Assembly: GCF_014842925.1 (NCBI RefSeq)
Contig: NZ_JACYXJ010000005.1
Coordinates: 62,001 to 126,000, forward strand
Direction of reading: 5' to 3'
DNA length: 64,000 nt
Source of the DNA: Roseibium polysiphoniae
GTDB taxonomy: Bacteria; Pseudomonadota; Alphaproteobacteria; Rhizobiales; Stappiaceae
The translations under genes were made by a program, and so were the position numbers. Positions 54,594 to 62,854 of the stretch are shown piece by piece. Below the pieces are notes generated by a model that saw only the letters and a program-made list of their open reading frames with translations, ran no database searches and was not told the origin of the DNA. Within the stretch, counting starts at the first letter, position 1. Every line of letters begins with the position of its first letter.

Positions 54594-55646
54594 GTGGCGA
54601 AGACCAATGCGGGCAATTTTTTCGAAGACTTTTACGTCGGTCAGGTAATCCGCCACGCGACGCCGCGCACGGTCACCACAGGCGACGCCTCGCTTTACAC
54701 CGCGCTCTACGGCTCCCGTTTCGCGGTCCAGTCTTCCGACGATTTCGCCCATGCCGTCGGTTATGACCGCGCACCGATCGACGACCTTCTGACCTTCCAC
54801 ATTGTCTTCGGCAAGACGGTCCCTGACATTTCGCTCAATGCGGTGGCCAATCTCGGCTATGCCGGCGGACGGTTTCTTGCGCCGGTCTATCCGGGCGACA
54901 CGCTGTCGGCGGTTTCCGAGATCATCGGCAAGAAGGAAAACTCCAACGGCCGGACAGGCGTCGTCTATGTCCGCTCCACCGGCTACACCGCCGATGGCAC
55001 CGAAGTTCTGGATTATGTCCGCTGGGTCATGGTCAACAAGCGCGACGCGAACAACCCGCCGCCGGAACCGGTTGTTCCCGAATTGCCAAGTGCGCTCGAT
55101 CCGCAGGCCCTCGGCAACGCAGTGCCCCTGCTCGACGTTGCCCATTGGGACACGGATCTGGCCGGCTCCACCTTCCGCTTTGGCGATTATGCCAAGGGCG
55201 AGAGGATCGACCATGTCGACGGCATGACGGTGGAAGAGGCAGAGCACCAGATCGCCACGCGGCTTTACCAGAACACGGCGAAGGTTCATTTCAACCAGCA
55301 TACGGAAGGCCAGGGCCGCTTCGGTAGGCGCCTGATCTATGGCGGTCATGTCATTTCGCTGGCCAGGGCCCTGTCGTTCAACGGTCTTGGGAACGCCTTC
55401 CATATCGCAGCGATCAACGGCGGGCACCACGTGGCACCCTTGTTTTCCGGCGACACGGTCTTTGCCTGGTCGGAGGTCCTGGATACGGCGGAGCTGGAAG
55501 GGCGCACAGATGTTGGCGCATTGCGCCTGCTGCTCGTTGCCACGAAGAACCGCCCCTGCGCCGATCATCCCTTGAAGGATACCGACGGCAAGTACCTGGA
55601 AGACGTGATCCTCGACTTTGACTATTGGGCCTTGATGCCAAAATAA
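54594..55646 (+). CDS. mch: Mesaconyl-CoA hydratase (beta-methylmalyl-CoA dehydratase)
   Basis: A 350-residue double MaoC/hot-dog-fold hydratase that converts mesaconyl-C1-CoA to beta-methylmalyl-CoA in the ethylmalonyl-CoA pathway. Start: GTG at 54594 (MAKTNAGNFFEDFYVGQVIRH), with GGGGAG at 54581-54586; the ATG at 54576 lacks a ribosome site. First hot-dog domain contains GGRFLAPVYPGDTLSAVSEI; the second has AKVHFNQHTEGQGRFGRRLIYGGHVISLARAL with the likely catalytic Asn/His, and FHIAAINGGHHVAPLFSGDTVFAWSEVL. It lies 6 kb from ecm. Confidence 0.93.
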   Translation: MAKTNAGNFFEDFYVGQVIRHATPRTVTTGDASLYTALYGSRFAVQSSDDFAHAVGYDRAPIDDLLTFHIVFGKTVPDISLNAVANLGYAGGRFLAPVYPGDTLSAVSEIIGKKENSNGRTGVVYVRSTGYTADGTEVLDYVRWVMVNKRDANNPPPEPVVPELPSALDPQALGNAVPLLDVAHWDTDLAGSTFRFGDYAKGERIDHVDGMTVEEAEHQIATRLYQNTAKVHFNQHTEGQGRFGRRLIYGGHVISLARALSFNGLGNAFHIAAINGGHHVAPLFSGDTVFAWSEVLDTAELEGRTDVGALRLLLVATKNRPCADHPLKDTDGKYLEDVILDFDYWALMPK

Positions 55647-55713
55647 CCGGTGCTGGACAGTCCCATCTGAAGCCGTCACTCTGGGCAGGGAACCGACACT
55701 CCGGAGTGCAGAC

Positions 55714-56316
55714 ATGAAGACCGTATCCTTCACCCAGATGAAAGACGGCACCAAGGCGGACTATGACCTGCTGGCAGAGCAGGAAAAGCCCTATCACGTG
55801 CTGACGGCTGACCGCATTCTGGCGGAACTGCGCAGGCAGGGTGAGGACACCATGTCCGGCTACAAGATCACCCGGATGGAGCACGGTCTTCAGTCTGCAA
55901 CCCGCGCCTACCGCGAAGAGGCGGATATCGACTGGGTTGTCGGCGCCCTGCTGCATGACATTGGCGACGGCCTGGCGCCGCAAAACCACGACCGGTTTTC
56001 AGCCGAGGTCATTCGCCCCTTTGTCCGCGAAGAAGTGGCCTGGACAGTGGAACATCACGGCATTTTCCAGATGGTCTACTATGCCAACCACTACGGCTGG
56101 GATGAGAACGCCCGCGACCGCTTCAAGGACAACATCTATTTCCGGTCCTGCGCGGATTTCTGCGAGCGGTGGGATCAGTCGTCCTTTGACCCGGACTATC
56201 CGACGGAAGCGGTCGAATTCTTCGAACCAATGGTGCGAGAGGTCTTTGCCCGCAAGGCCTATGACCCGCTCCACCTCCGCGAAGGCGAGGTCGTCGGACT
56301 GCCCGCCTTGTCCTAG
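55714..56316 (+). CDS. HD-domain protein, possible diiron oxygenase (PhnZ/MIOX-like)
   Basis: A 200-residue HD-domain protein. Metal-binding motifs are [20 protein letters not shown], then [20 protein letters not shown] and a later Asp/His region ([13 protein letters not shown]). The H-x-L-Q-x-A signature before the HD pair resembles mixed-valent diiron oxygenases such as PhnZ and myo-inositol oxygenase more than phosphohydrolases. Substrate unknown. It follows mch by 67 bases and may share its transcript. Its last four bases overlap the end of the convergent xerD. Confidence 0.8.
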   Translation: MKTVSFTQMKDGTKADYDLLAEQEKPYHVLTADRILAELRRQGEDTMSGYKITRMEHGLQSATRAYREEADIDWVVGALLHDIGDGLAPQNHDRFSAEVIRPFVREEVAWTVEHHGIFQMVYYANHYGWDENARDRFKDNIYFRSCADFCERWDQSSFDPDYPTEAVEFFEPMVREVFARKAYDPLHLREGEVVGLPALS

Positions 56317-57236
56317 GACTTCGCCAGCGGATGCGCGCTTTCAACCAGCTGCTGCAGCCGTTCGTCCAGAACATGCGTGTAGATCTGCGTGGTGGAAATA
56401 TCCGCATGTCCCAAAAGCTGCTGGACAACACGAAGATCCGCGCCGTTCTGCAGGAGATGCGAGGCAAAAGCATGGCGCAGCACATGGGGCGAGATCGCCG
56501 AGCGATCGATGCCTGCGCCACCGGCCAGATCCTTCAGATCCCGCGCGAAGGCCTGCCGCGTGAAATGCCCACTGGAACCGTGTGAGGGAAACAGCCACGG
56601 GCTCTTCTCATAGGCACCTTCTGCAGCGCGCAGGCCGACATAGTCACGCATGGCGCCTTGAGCCGCCTTTGAGAGGGGCACCAACCGCTCCTTGCCGCCC
56701 TTGCCCTTGATCTCGATCAGCCGCGCATCGCGCATGGCGGCACTCACCGGAAGGGCAACGAGCTCCGACACACGAAGGCCCGTGGCATAAAGCACTTCCA
56801 GCAAGGTGTAGAGCCGGTGCGCGCGCAGCCGTGCGGCAGCCGATTTCTGGGACTTCAGTGTGTCCGACCGGGCAGCCTCGATCAGCCTGTCCACATCGTC
56901 GACCGTCAGAACCTTGGGCAGGCTTTGGCGCTTTTTCGGCGCCGACATCAACCGGGTCGGGTCGTCTTGCCGAAGGCCTTCCGCATAGAGAAACTTGAAA
57001 TATTGCTTCAGCGCCGAGAGACGGCGCGCCTGGGACGTGGCCGCAAAGCCCCGCCCGGTCAAATCGCTCATATAGGCGGAAACGTCGTCTGCACCGGCCT
57101 TGGCAGTCTTGGTGGAGCCGAGAAAGTCGGAAAAATCCTCCAGGTCCCTGCGATAACTGGACAGGGTGTTTTCCGCCGCGCCGCGCTCTGCGGCCAGCAT
57201 TTCCAGGAAGCTCTCCAGGGAATAATCAGATGCCAC
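56313..57236 (-). CDS. xerD: Tyrosine recombinase XerD
   Basis: A 307-residue site-specific recombinase resolving chromosome dimers at dif with XerC. The N-terminal SAM-like core-binding domain ([28 protein letters not shown]) is followed by the catalytic domain with Arg in [15 protein letters not shown], Lys in [30 protein letters not shown], His in [14 protein letters not shown] and the nucleophilic Tyr in IYTHV. The start is a GTG at 57236. Standard chromosomal gene; not a mobile integrase. Confidence 0.95.
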   Translation of the reverse strand: MASDYSLESFLEMLAAERGAAENTLSSYRRDLEDFSDFLGSTKTAKAGADDVSAYMSDLTGRGFAATSQARRLSALKQYFKFLYAEGLRQDDPTRLMSAPKKRQSLPKVLTVDDVDRLIEAARSDTLKSQKSAAARLRAHRLYTLLEVLYATGLRVSELVALPVSAAMRDARLIEIKGKGGKERLVPLSKAAQGAMRDYVGLRAAEGAYEKSPWLFPSHGSSGHFTRQAFARDLKDLAGGAGIDRSAISPHVLRHAFASHLLQNGADLRVVQQLLGHADISTTQIYTHVLDERLQQLVESAHPLAKS

Positions 57237-57241
57237 GGACC

Positions 57242-57385
57242 CTAGCGGCCGAAGCCGTCCTTCTTGATGCGCACGGTGATCTCCCGTTCGCGGGGTTCAA
57301 CCAGATTGGCCAGGGAATAGACCGCGCCATAGCCAAGACCACCGAGAATGATCAGCACCAGGATCAGACGGGTCAGGGTTGGCAC
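57242..57385 (-). CDS. Small 47-residue single-pass membrane protein
   Basis: A tiny protein: a hydrophobic helix ([26 protein letters not shown]) followed by a charged tail [17 protein letters not shown]. The GTG at 57385 is preceded by GAGGAG nine bases upstream, and its stop is six bases from the xerD start, so it is likely co-transcribed with xerD. It is divergent from aroK. Short membrane proteins at this position recur in Rhizobiales; function unknown. Confidence 0.7.
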   Translation of the reverse strand: MPTLTRLILVLIILGGLGYGAVYSLANLVEPREREITVRIKKDGFGR

Positions 57386-57547
57386 GGCAGGTGGCTCCTC
57401 AAACGAATCGGATTTCGCCAGTTTTCCCTGCCCGTCACATCGGCGCAAGCCGTCTCGATCGGCAGCGGCAAACTTCGCTCTTGTGCCGCCGCCTGTTTCT
57501 TTGCAAGGGGAAGCTTTCTTTTTGATCGAATGTGCTAAAAAGCCGCC

Positions 57548-58192
57548 ATGAAACACAACAGCGACCCAAAATCAGCAATCGCGACCGGCACCGGCGGGGC
57601 CCCTTCGGCCAGCCGCATGGCACGGGTTGTCGAGGCACTTGGCGACCGCTCCATTGTTCTCGTCGGCATCATGGGGTCCGGCAAGTCCACCGTGGGCCGC
57701 CGGCTCGCCCAGAAGCTCGGTCTCCGCTTCATCGATGCGGACACGGCAATCGAGCAAGCGGCCAACATGACGATCGCGGAGATTTTCGCCACCCATGGCG
57801 AGCCTTATTTTCGAAGCGGCGAAGAGCGTGTCATCGCACGGCTGCTGAAAGAAGGCCCCCAGGTTCTGGCCACCGGCGGTGGCGCCTTCATGAGTGACGC
57901 GACACGCAAGGCCATTTCGGAACATGGCATTTCCGTCTGGCTCAAGGCGGATCTCGACACGGTGATGACCCGCGTGCGCAAGAAAGCGACCCGTCCGCTG
58001 CTGCAAAACCCGGATCCGGACGGCACCATGAGAGAGCTTCTGACAGCGCGCGATCCGGTCTATGCGACCGCGGACCTATCGGTCCATTCACGCGAAGTGC
58101 CCCATGAAGTCGTCATGGACGAGATCATCGAGGCACTTGCAACACGGCTTCTGGACGGCGATATCAACACCGGTCCGACACAAGACATCTGA
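57548..58192 (+). CDS. aroK: Shikimate kinase
   Basis: A 214-residue kinase phosphorylating shikimate at the 3-hydroxyl, in the aromatic amino-acid pathway. About 30 leading residues, partly disordered, precede the P-loop VLVGIMGSGKSTVGRRLA; FIDADTAIEQ binds Mg, shikimate contacts are in RSGEERVIARL and ATGGGAFMS, and KKATRPLLQ is the lid. Followed by aroB after nine bases. Confidence 0.95.
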   Translation: MKHNSDPKSAIATGTGGAPSASRMARVVEALGDRSIVLVGIMGSGKSTVGRRLAQKLGLRFIDADTAIEQAANMTIAEIFATHGEPYFRSGEERVIARLLKEGPQVLATGGGAFMSDATRKAISEHGISVWLKADLDTVMTRVRKKATRPLLQNPDPDGTMRELLTARDPVYATADLSVHSREVPHEVVMDEIIEALATRLLDGDINTGPTQDI

Positions 58193-58201
58193 AGGCAATA
58201 C

Positions 58202-59350
58202 ATGACTGACACGCCCGCCTCTGCCGATCTCGACGCTGAACGTTTCCAAACCGTTCGCGTGGATCTGGGCAGCCGCAGCTATGACATCGTCATTGGCCGC
58301 GGCCTGCTACAGGAAGCCGGGGTGCGTATCGCAGCCGTCAAACCGGGCGCGCGCCTTGCCGTCATTACAGATGAGACCGTGGCGAAGCTTCACCTGGACG
58401 CCTTCAGCAAAAGCCTGTCAGAGGCCGGACTTGACCATGTGGTTCTCAAGGTGCCTGCCGGCGAAGCATCCAAGCGGTTCGAACTCTTTGAACGTCTTTG
58501 CGATGATGTCCTGGCGGCCCGCCTCGAACGTGGCGACGCCATTGTCGCGCTGGGCGGCGGTGTTGTCGGCGATCTTGCCGGTTTCGTTGCCGCTTCCGTG
58601 CGCCGGGGAATGAGCTTCATCCAGGTTCCGACAACGCTTCTGGCGCAGGTCGACAGCTCCGTTGGTGGCAAGACCGGCATCAACTCGCGCCATGGCAAAA
58701 ACCTGATCGGCGCGTTCCATCAGCCCGATCTCGTTTTAGCAGACACCGCCATTCTGGACACGCTGCCCTTGCGCGATTTCCGCGCCGGATATGCCGAGGT
58801 GGCAAAATACGGACTGCTTGGCGACGAGCCCTTCTTCACCTGGCTGGAAGACAACTGGAAAGCCGTCTTTGCCGGCGGGCCGGAGCGGGACGAAGCAGTC
58901 GCGCGGTCCTGCCAGGCCAAGGCCGATGTGGTCGCCGAAGACGAACATGAAGCCGGGCGCCGGGCGCTTCTCAATCTCGGCCACACCTTTGGCCATTCCC
59001 TGGAATCTGCTGTTTCGTACGAAACCGAACGGCTGGTTCACGGCGAAGGCGTCTCGATCGGCATGATGCTGGCGCACGAGTTCTCGCAGCGCCTCGACCT
59101 GATCGGACAGGACACCATCGACAGGGTCGAAGCGCATCTGAGTGCGGTTGGCCTGCCCATCAGGATTTCAGACATCCCGGGCCAAATGCCGCCAGCTGAT
59201 ACCTTGATGGACATCATTGCCCAGGACAAGAAGGTCAGCCGCGGCAGCCTGACGTTCATCCTCACGCGCGGGATCGGACGGTCCTTTGTCGAAAAGGGCC
59301 TCGACCCCGCCACCGTACGCGACTTCCTGACGGAGAAGCTGACCCGATGA
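58202..59350 (+). CDS. aroB: 3-dehydroquinate synthase
   Basis: A 382-residue NAD- and metal-dependent cyclase making 3-dehydroquinate from DAHP. NAD-binding ALGGGVVGDLAGFVAASVRRG and PTTLLAQVDSSVGGKTGINSRHGKNLIGAFHQP are conserved; metal ligands include Glu in YAEVAKYG and His in NLGHTFGHSLES. Ends overlapping the next gene by ATGA, so the three genes aroK, aroB and the CNNM protein form an operon. Confidence 0.96.
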   Translation: MTDTPASADLDAERFQTVRVDLGSRSYDIVIGRGLLQEAGVRIAAVKPGARLAVITDETVAKLHLDAFSKSLSEAGLDHVVLKVPAGEASKRFELFERLCDDVLAARLERGDAIVALGGGVVGDLAGFVAASVRRGMSFIQVPTTLLAQVDSSVGGKTGINSRHGKNLIGAFHQPDLVLADTAILDTLPLRDFRAGYAEVAKYGLLGDEPFFTWLEDNWKAVFAGGPERDEAVARSCQAKADVVAEDEHEAGRRALLNLGHTFGHSLESAVSYETERLVHGEGVSIGMMLAHEFSQRLDLIGQDTIDRVEAHLSAVGLPIRISDIPGQMPPADTLMDIIAQDKKVSRGSLTFILTRGIGRSFVEKGLDPATVRDFLTEKLTR

Positions 59351-60681
59351 CCGATCTGACCCTCTGGCTGGCAATCGCGGCCATCATTGTGCTGTTGTTT
59401 CTTTCGGGCTTCTTTTCTGGCTCCGAAACAGCTTTGACCGCCGCCTCCCGTGCCCGCATGCACCAGATGGAAAAGAGCGGCGACAAACGCGCCGGTCTGG
59501 TCGCTAGGCTCATTGCCGCCCGCGAACGCCTCATCGGGGCGCTTCTCCTGGGCAACAATCTGGTCAACATCCTGGCCTCCGCGCTGGCAACCACGGTCTT
59601 CCTCAACCTGTTTGGAGAGGCTGGTGTTGCTCTGGCAACGCTCGTCATGACCGCACTGGTGCTGGTATTCTCAGAAGTCATGCCGAAGACCTGGGCCATC
59701 TCAAACCCGGAACGCTTCGCCCTGGCCGTGGCGCCGATCGTCCGTGTCGTCGTGGCAATCTTCGGACCGATCGTCGCCGGTGTCGAAGTTATCGTCCGGC
59801 TCATGCTGCGCCTGGTCGGTGTCGACGTTCACGACGAGACCTGGGTGCTGTCGGCCCACGAGGAACTGCGCGGCGCGGTCGACCTTCAGCACAAGGAAGG
59901 CGGCCTCGTGAAGGCCGAGCGCGACCGCATCGGTGGTCTGCTTGATCTGGCGGAGCTGGAAGTCTCGGACGTCATGGTCCACCGGACCAACATGGTGGCC
60001 CTCAATGCGGACGACGACTTGCCGAAACTGGTCGATGCAGCCCTTGCCTCGCCCTACACACGCTTGCCGCTCTGGCGGGGCGAAACCGACAATTTTGTTG
60101 GCGTTCTTCACGCGAAAGACCTGCTGCGCGCGCTTCATGCTGCTGGCGGCGACAGTGAAAAGCTGGACATAGAGCAGATCATCACACCGACCTGGTTCGT
60201 GCCGGACACAACTTCGCTTCAGGACCAGCTCAACGCCTTCCTGCGCCACAAGTCGCATTTCGCCCTCGTTGTCGATGAATATGGCGAGGTAATGGGCCTG
60301 GTCACGCTAGAAGACATTCTGGAAGAGATTGTCGGCGAAATCGCTGATGAGCACGACGTGGAACTGGAAGGCGTGCGGCCTCAAGCCGACGGCTCCGTCG
60401 TCGTGGATGGCTCCGTGCCGATCCGGGATCTCAACCGGGCAACGGACTGGTCATTGCCTGACGAAGAGGCGACGACGATTGCGGGCCTCGTAATCCATGA
60501 AGCCCGGATGATCCCGGACGAACGCCAGATTTTCACTTTCCACGGCTTCCGCTTCACCGTGTTGCGGCGCGAGCGCAACCGGGTCACCCGCCTGCGCATC
60601 ATGCCGCTAGGGCAACAAGCCCGACAGGTGCCGCCGCTTTCCGTTGTTCCCCCGCAAACGCCGACGGTTGCAGGATCGTAG
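59347..60681 (+). CDS. CNNM/CorC-type transporter (DUF21, CBS pair, CorC/HlyC domain)
   Basis: A 444-residue inner-membrane protein. The DUF21 transmembrane domain (about 1-185, SGFFSGSETALTAASRARMHQME and LLLGNNLVNILASALAT) is followed by two CBS motifs at about 208-265 and 278-338 and a C-terminal CorC_HlyC domain (SVPIRDLNRATDWSLPDEEATTIAGLV). Related proteins export Mg2+ or Na+; the older label hemolysin is misleading. The ATG overlaps the aroB stop. Confidence 0.93.
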   Translation: MTDLTLWLAIAAIIVLLFLSGFFSGSETALTAASRARMHQMEKSGDKRAGLVARLIAARERLIGALLLGNNLVNILASALATTVFLNLFGEAGVALATLVMTALVLVFSEVMPKTWAISNPERFALAVAPIVRVVVAIFGPIVAGVEVIVRLMLRLVGVDVHDETWVLSAHEELRGAVDLQHKEGGLVKAERDRIGGLLDLAELEVSDVMVHRTNMVALNADDDLPKLVDAALASPYTRLPLWRGETDNFVGVLHAKDLLRALHAAGGDSEKLDIEQIITPTWFVPDTTSLQDQLNAFLRHKSHFALVVDEYGEVMGLVTLEDILEEIVGEIADEHDVELEGVRPQADGSVVVDGSVPIRDLNRATDWSLPDEEATTIAGLVIHEARMIPDERQIFTFHGFRFTVLRRERNRVTRLRIMPLGQQARQVPPLSVVPPQTPTVAGS

Positions 60682-60711
60682 GCCCGCCGGAAGCGGCGTC
60701 TTCTTGAGCCC

Positions 60712-61014
60712 TCAGGACGTGCCGGAAATACGCGCAGCGCGCGGATCGGGATCTTCAGGTGCGCGCACCTCAATGGCCAGGGCATGAACACTGGCCGCCA
60801 GCTCGTCGGCGAGCAGCTCATTGATGGCACGATGCCGGTTCACCCGGCTCATGCCGGAAAAGGCCTCTGAAACGATACGGACGCGAAAGTGCGTTTCACC
60901 GCCTTCCCGCCAGCCGCCATGGCCTTTGTGCTTGTCGGATTCGTCAATGACATCCAGAGAGGCTGGCGCAAATGCCTGACTCAGTTTATCGATGATAGTC
61001 TCTTTCATGCTCAT
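60712..61014 (-). CDS. bolA: BolA family protein
   Basis: A 100-residue BolA-fold protein; partners monothiol glutaredoxins in iron-sulfur/iron sensing. VIDESDKHKGHGGWREGGETHFRVRIVSEAFSGMSRVNRHRAINELLADEL, with the conserved His residues of the glutaredoxin/Fe-S site, is intact. I take the ATG at 61014; another at 61008 is possible. Divergent from the J-domain protein gene. Confidence 0.93.
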   Translation of the reverse strand: MSMKETIIDKLSQAFAPASLDVIDESDKHKGHGGWREGGETHFRVRIVSEAFSGMSRVNRHRAINELLADELAASVHALAIEVRAPEDPDPRAARISGTS

Positions 61015-61190
61015 GGCAGCTTTTTCGCCTCGCCTCATGTTTTCGTCAAGACGGATCCTGTAGAATGCGTCCCGCTTCGCCGCTCACAGCGGCACGAAAA
61101 TGTCGCATTCGAAAATTTGCTTGCCGCAGCCCACAATTTGCATCATCGCAAAGCTTGTTCCCGCCCTCAGCTCTGACCATAATCTAGCTT

Positions 61191-61781
61191 ATGAAACTGG
61201 ACTCAAAAATATTCGACAGCATCCGCGTGAAGCCCGACAAGGAGAAGGCGCAGGAGGAGACACATCCTTCCTGCGATCATCCCGGGTGCAAACGTCCCGG
61301 CACCCATCGCGCACCCAAGGGTCGCGACCGGGAAGGCCAGTATTTTAATTTCTGCGTCGACCACGTGCGGGAATACAACAAGTCCTACAACTATTTTTCC
61401 GGCATGCAGGACGACGACGTCCGCAGCTATCAAAAGGACTCCATGACCGGTCACCGCCCCACCTGGAAGATGGGCGTCAACCGTCAGGCAGCCGATGGTC
61501 CCGATGGAATTGATCCGCGGACGGCAGCGCGCGCAAACGCGCAGCGCCGTGCGTCCGAAACCCGGCAACCGCGCCAGCGCAAGCTGCTGGCTCTTGAAAA
61601 GCGCTCGCTGGATGTGCTCAATCTGGGACCAAATGCCCGTGGCGCTGAAATCAAGACGCGCTATAAAGAACTTGTGAAATTAAACCACCCGGACGCCAAT
61701 GGCGGTGATCGCTCATCCGAAGATCGTCTTCGAGAGATCATCCAGGCCTACAATGTCCTGAAAAAGGCTGGCTTCCTTTAG
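61191..61781 (+). CDS. DnaJ-domain protein with N-terminal cysteine-rich segment
   Basis: A 196-residue protein. The N-terminal part holds a likely zinc site (SCDHPGCKRPGTHRAPKG... FNFCVDHVREYNKSYNYF) and the C-terminal part (about 138-196) a J domain with the HPD motif in LNHPDANGG. A Hsp70 co-chaperone role is expected, client unknown. This gene sits between bolA and cobS-cobT, a conserved order in Rhizobiales. Confidence 0.88.
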   Translation: MKLDSKIFDSIRVKPDKEKAQEETHPSCDHPGCKRPGTHRAPKGRDREGQYFNFCVDHVREYNKSYNYFSGMQDDDVRSYQKDSMTGHRPTWKMGVNRQAADGPDGIDPRTAARANAQRRASETRQPRQRKLLALEKRSLDVLNLGPNARGAEIKTRYKELVKLNHPDANGGDRSSEDRLREIIQAYNVLKKAGFL

Positions 61782-61859
61782 GTCGCGACCTAGTCTGCAT
61801 CTTCCCTGCAGATATTTCCAAAACACCCCACCCGGCACGGCCGAGGCAGCGGAGGACCG

Positions 61860-62846
61860 ATGACTGAGATGACGAACGCGGCTGCGAGCACGCCGGATAC
61901 AGAAGTTTCCGTGGAAGAGGTCTTTGGCTTCAAGACCGACCTCAGGGTTCCGGCTTTCTCGACCCCGTCCGAACATGTGCCGGAGGCCGATCCGGACTAT
62001 CTTTTCGACCGGGCGACCACCCTCGCCATTCTGGCCGGCTTTGCGCACAACCGCCGCGTCATGGTCTCGGGCTATCACGGCACCGGTAAGTCGACCCATA
62101 TCGAGCAGGTCGCATCCCGCCTGAACTGGCCCTGTATCCGCGTCAATCTGGACAGCCACATTTCCCGTATCGATCTGGTCGGCAAGGACGCCATCGTCAT
62201 CAAGGACGGCCAGCAGATCACCGAATTCAAGGACGGTATCCTGCCCTGGGCCTATCAGCGCAACATCGCGCTTGTGTTCGATGAATATGATGCCGGCCGC
62301 CCGGACGTGATGTTCGTGATCCAGCGGATCCTGGAATCCTCCGGCCGCCTGACCCTGCTCGACCAGTCACGCGTGATCCACCCGCATCCCGCGTTCCGCC
62401 TGTTTGCCACGGCCAACACCATCGGTCTGGGCGACACCTCGGGCCTCTACCACGGAACCCAGCAGATCAACCAGGCGCAGATGGACCGCTGGTCCATCGT
62501 CACCACGCTCAACTATCTGCCGCACGACAATGAAGTCGACATCATCCTGTCGAAGGCCAAGCACTACCAGGGTGCCGAGGGCCGGGCGACCGTTTCCAAG
62601 ATGGTGCGCCTTGCGGACATGACACGAAACGCCTTCATCAACGGCGACCTCTCGACCGTCATGAGCCCGCGTACGGTCATCACCTGGGCCGAGAATGCTG
62701 AAATCTTCGGCGACATCGGCTTCGCTTTCCGTCTGACCTTCCTCAACAAGTGCGACGACATGGAACAGGCGCTGGTCGCCGAATTCTATCAGCGCTGCTT
62801 CGGTGAAGAACTGCCGGAATCCTCCGCCAACATCGTGATGAGCTGA
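61860..62846 (+). CDS. cobS: Cobaltochelatase CobS subunit
   Basis: A 328-residue AAA+ ATPase subunit of the aerobic cobalt chelatase that inserts cobalt into hydrogenobyrinic acid a,c-diamide. Walker A in [16 protein letters not shown], Walker B in [11 protein letters not shown], and sensor residues in [20 protein letters not shown]. Followed after eight bases by cobT. CobN is not in the window. Confidence 0.96.
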   Translation: MTEMTNAAASTPDTEVSVEEVFGFKTDLRVPAFSTPSEHVPEADPDYLFDRATTLAILAGFAHNRRVMVSGYHGTGKSTHIEQVASRLNWPCIRVNLDSHISRIDLVGKDAIVIKDGQQITEFKDGILPWAYQRNIALVFDEYDAGRPDVMFVIQRILESSGRLTLLDQSRVIHPHPAFRLFATANTIGLGDTSGLYHGTQQINQAQMDRWSIVTTLNYLPHDNEVDIILSKAKHYQGAEGRATVSKMVRLADMTRNAFINGDLSTVMSPRTVITWAENAEIFGDIGFAFRLTFLNKCDDMEQALVAEFYQRCFGEELPESSANIVMS

Positions 62847-62854
62847 GGACCGCA

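Noticed and set aside
54335-54766. 143-codon frame overlapping the mch start
   Set aside because: Runs out of frame into mch; the GTG at 54594 with its ribosome site explains the region.
56313-57236. Tyrosine recombinase as a sign of an integrated element
   Set aside because: It matches chromosomal XerD, sits among housekeeping genes and has no att-like repeats or phage genes nearby.
61782-61859. Cobalamin riboswitch before cobS
   Set aside because: The 78-base gap is too short and lacks a B12-box-like motif.
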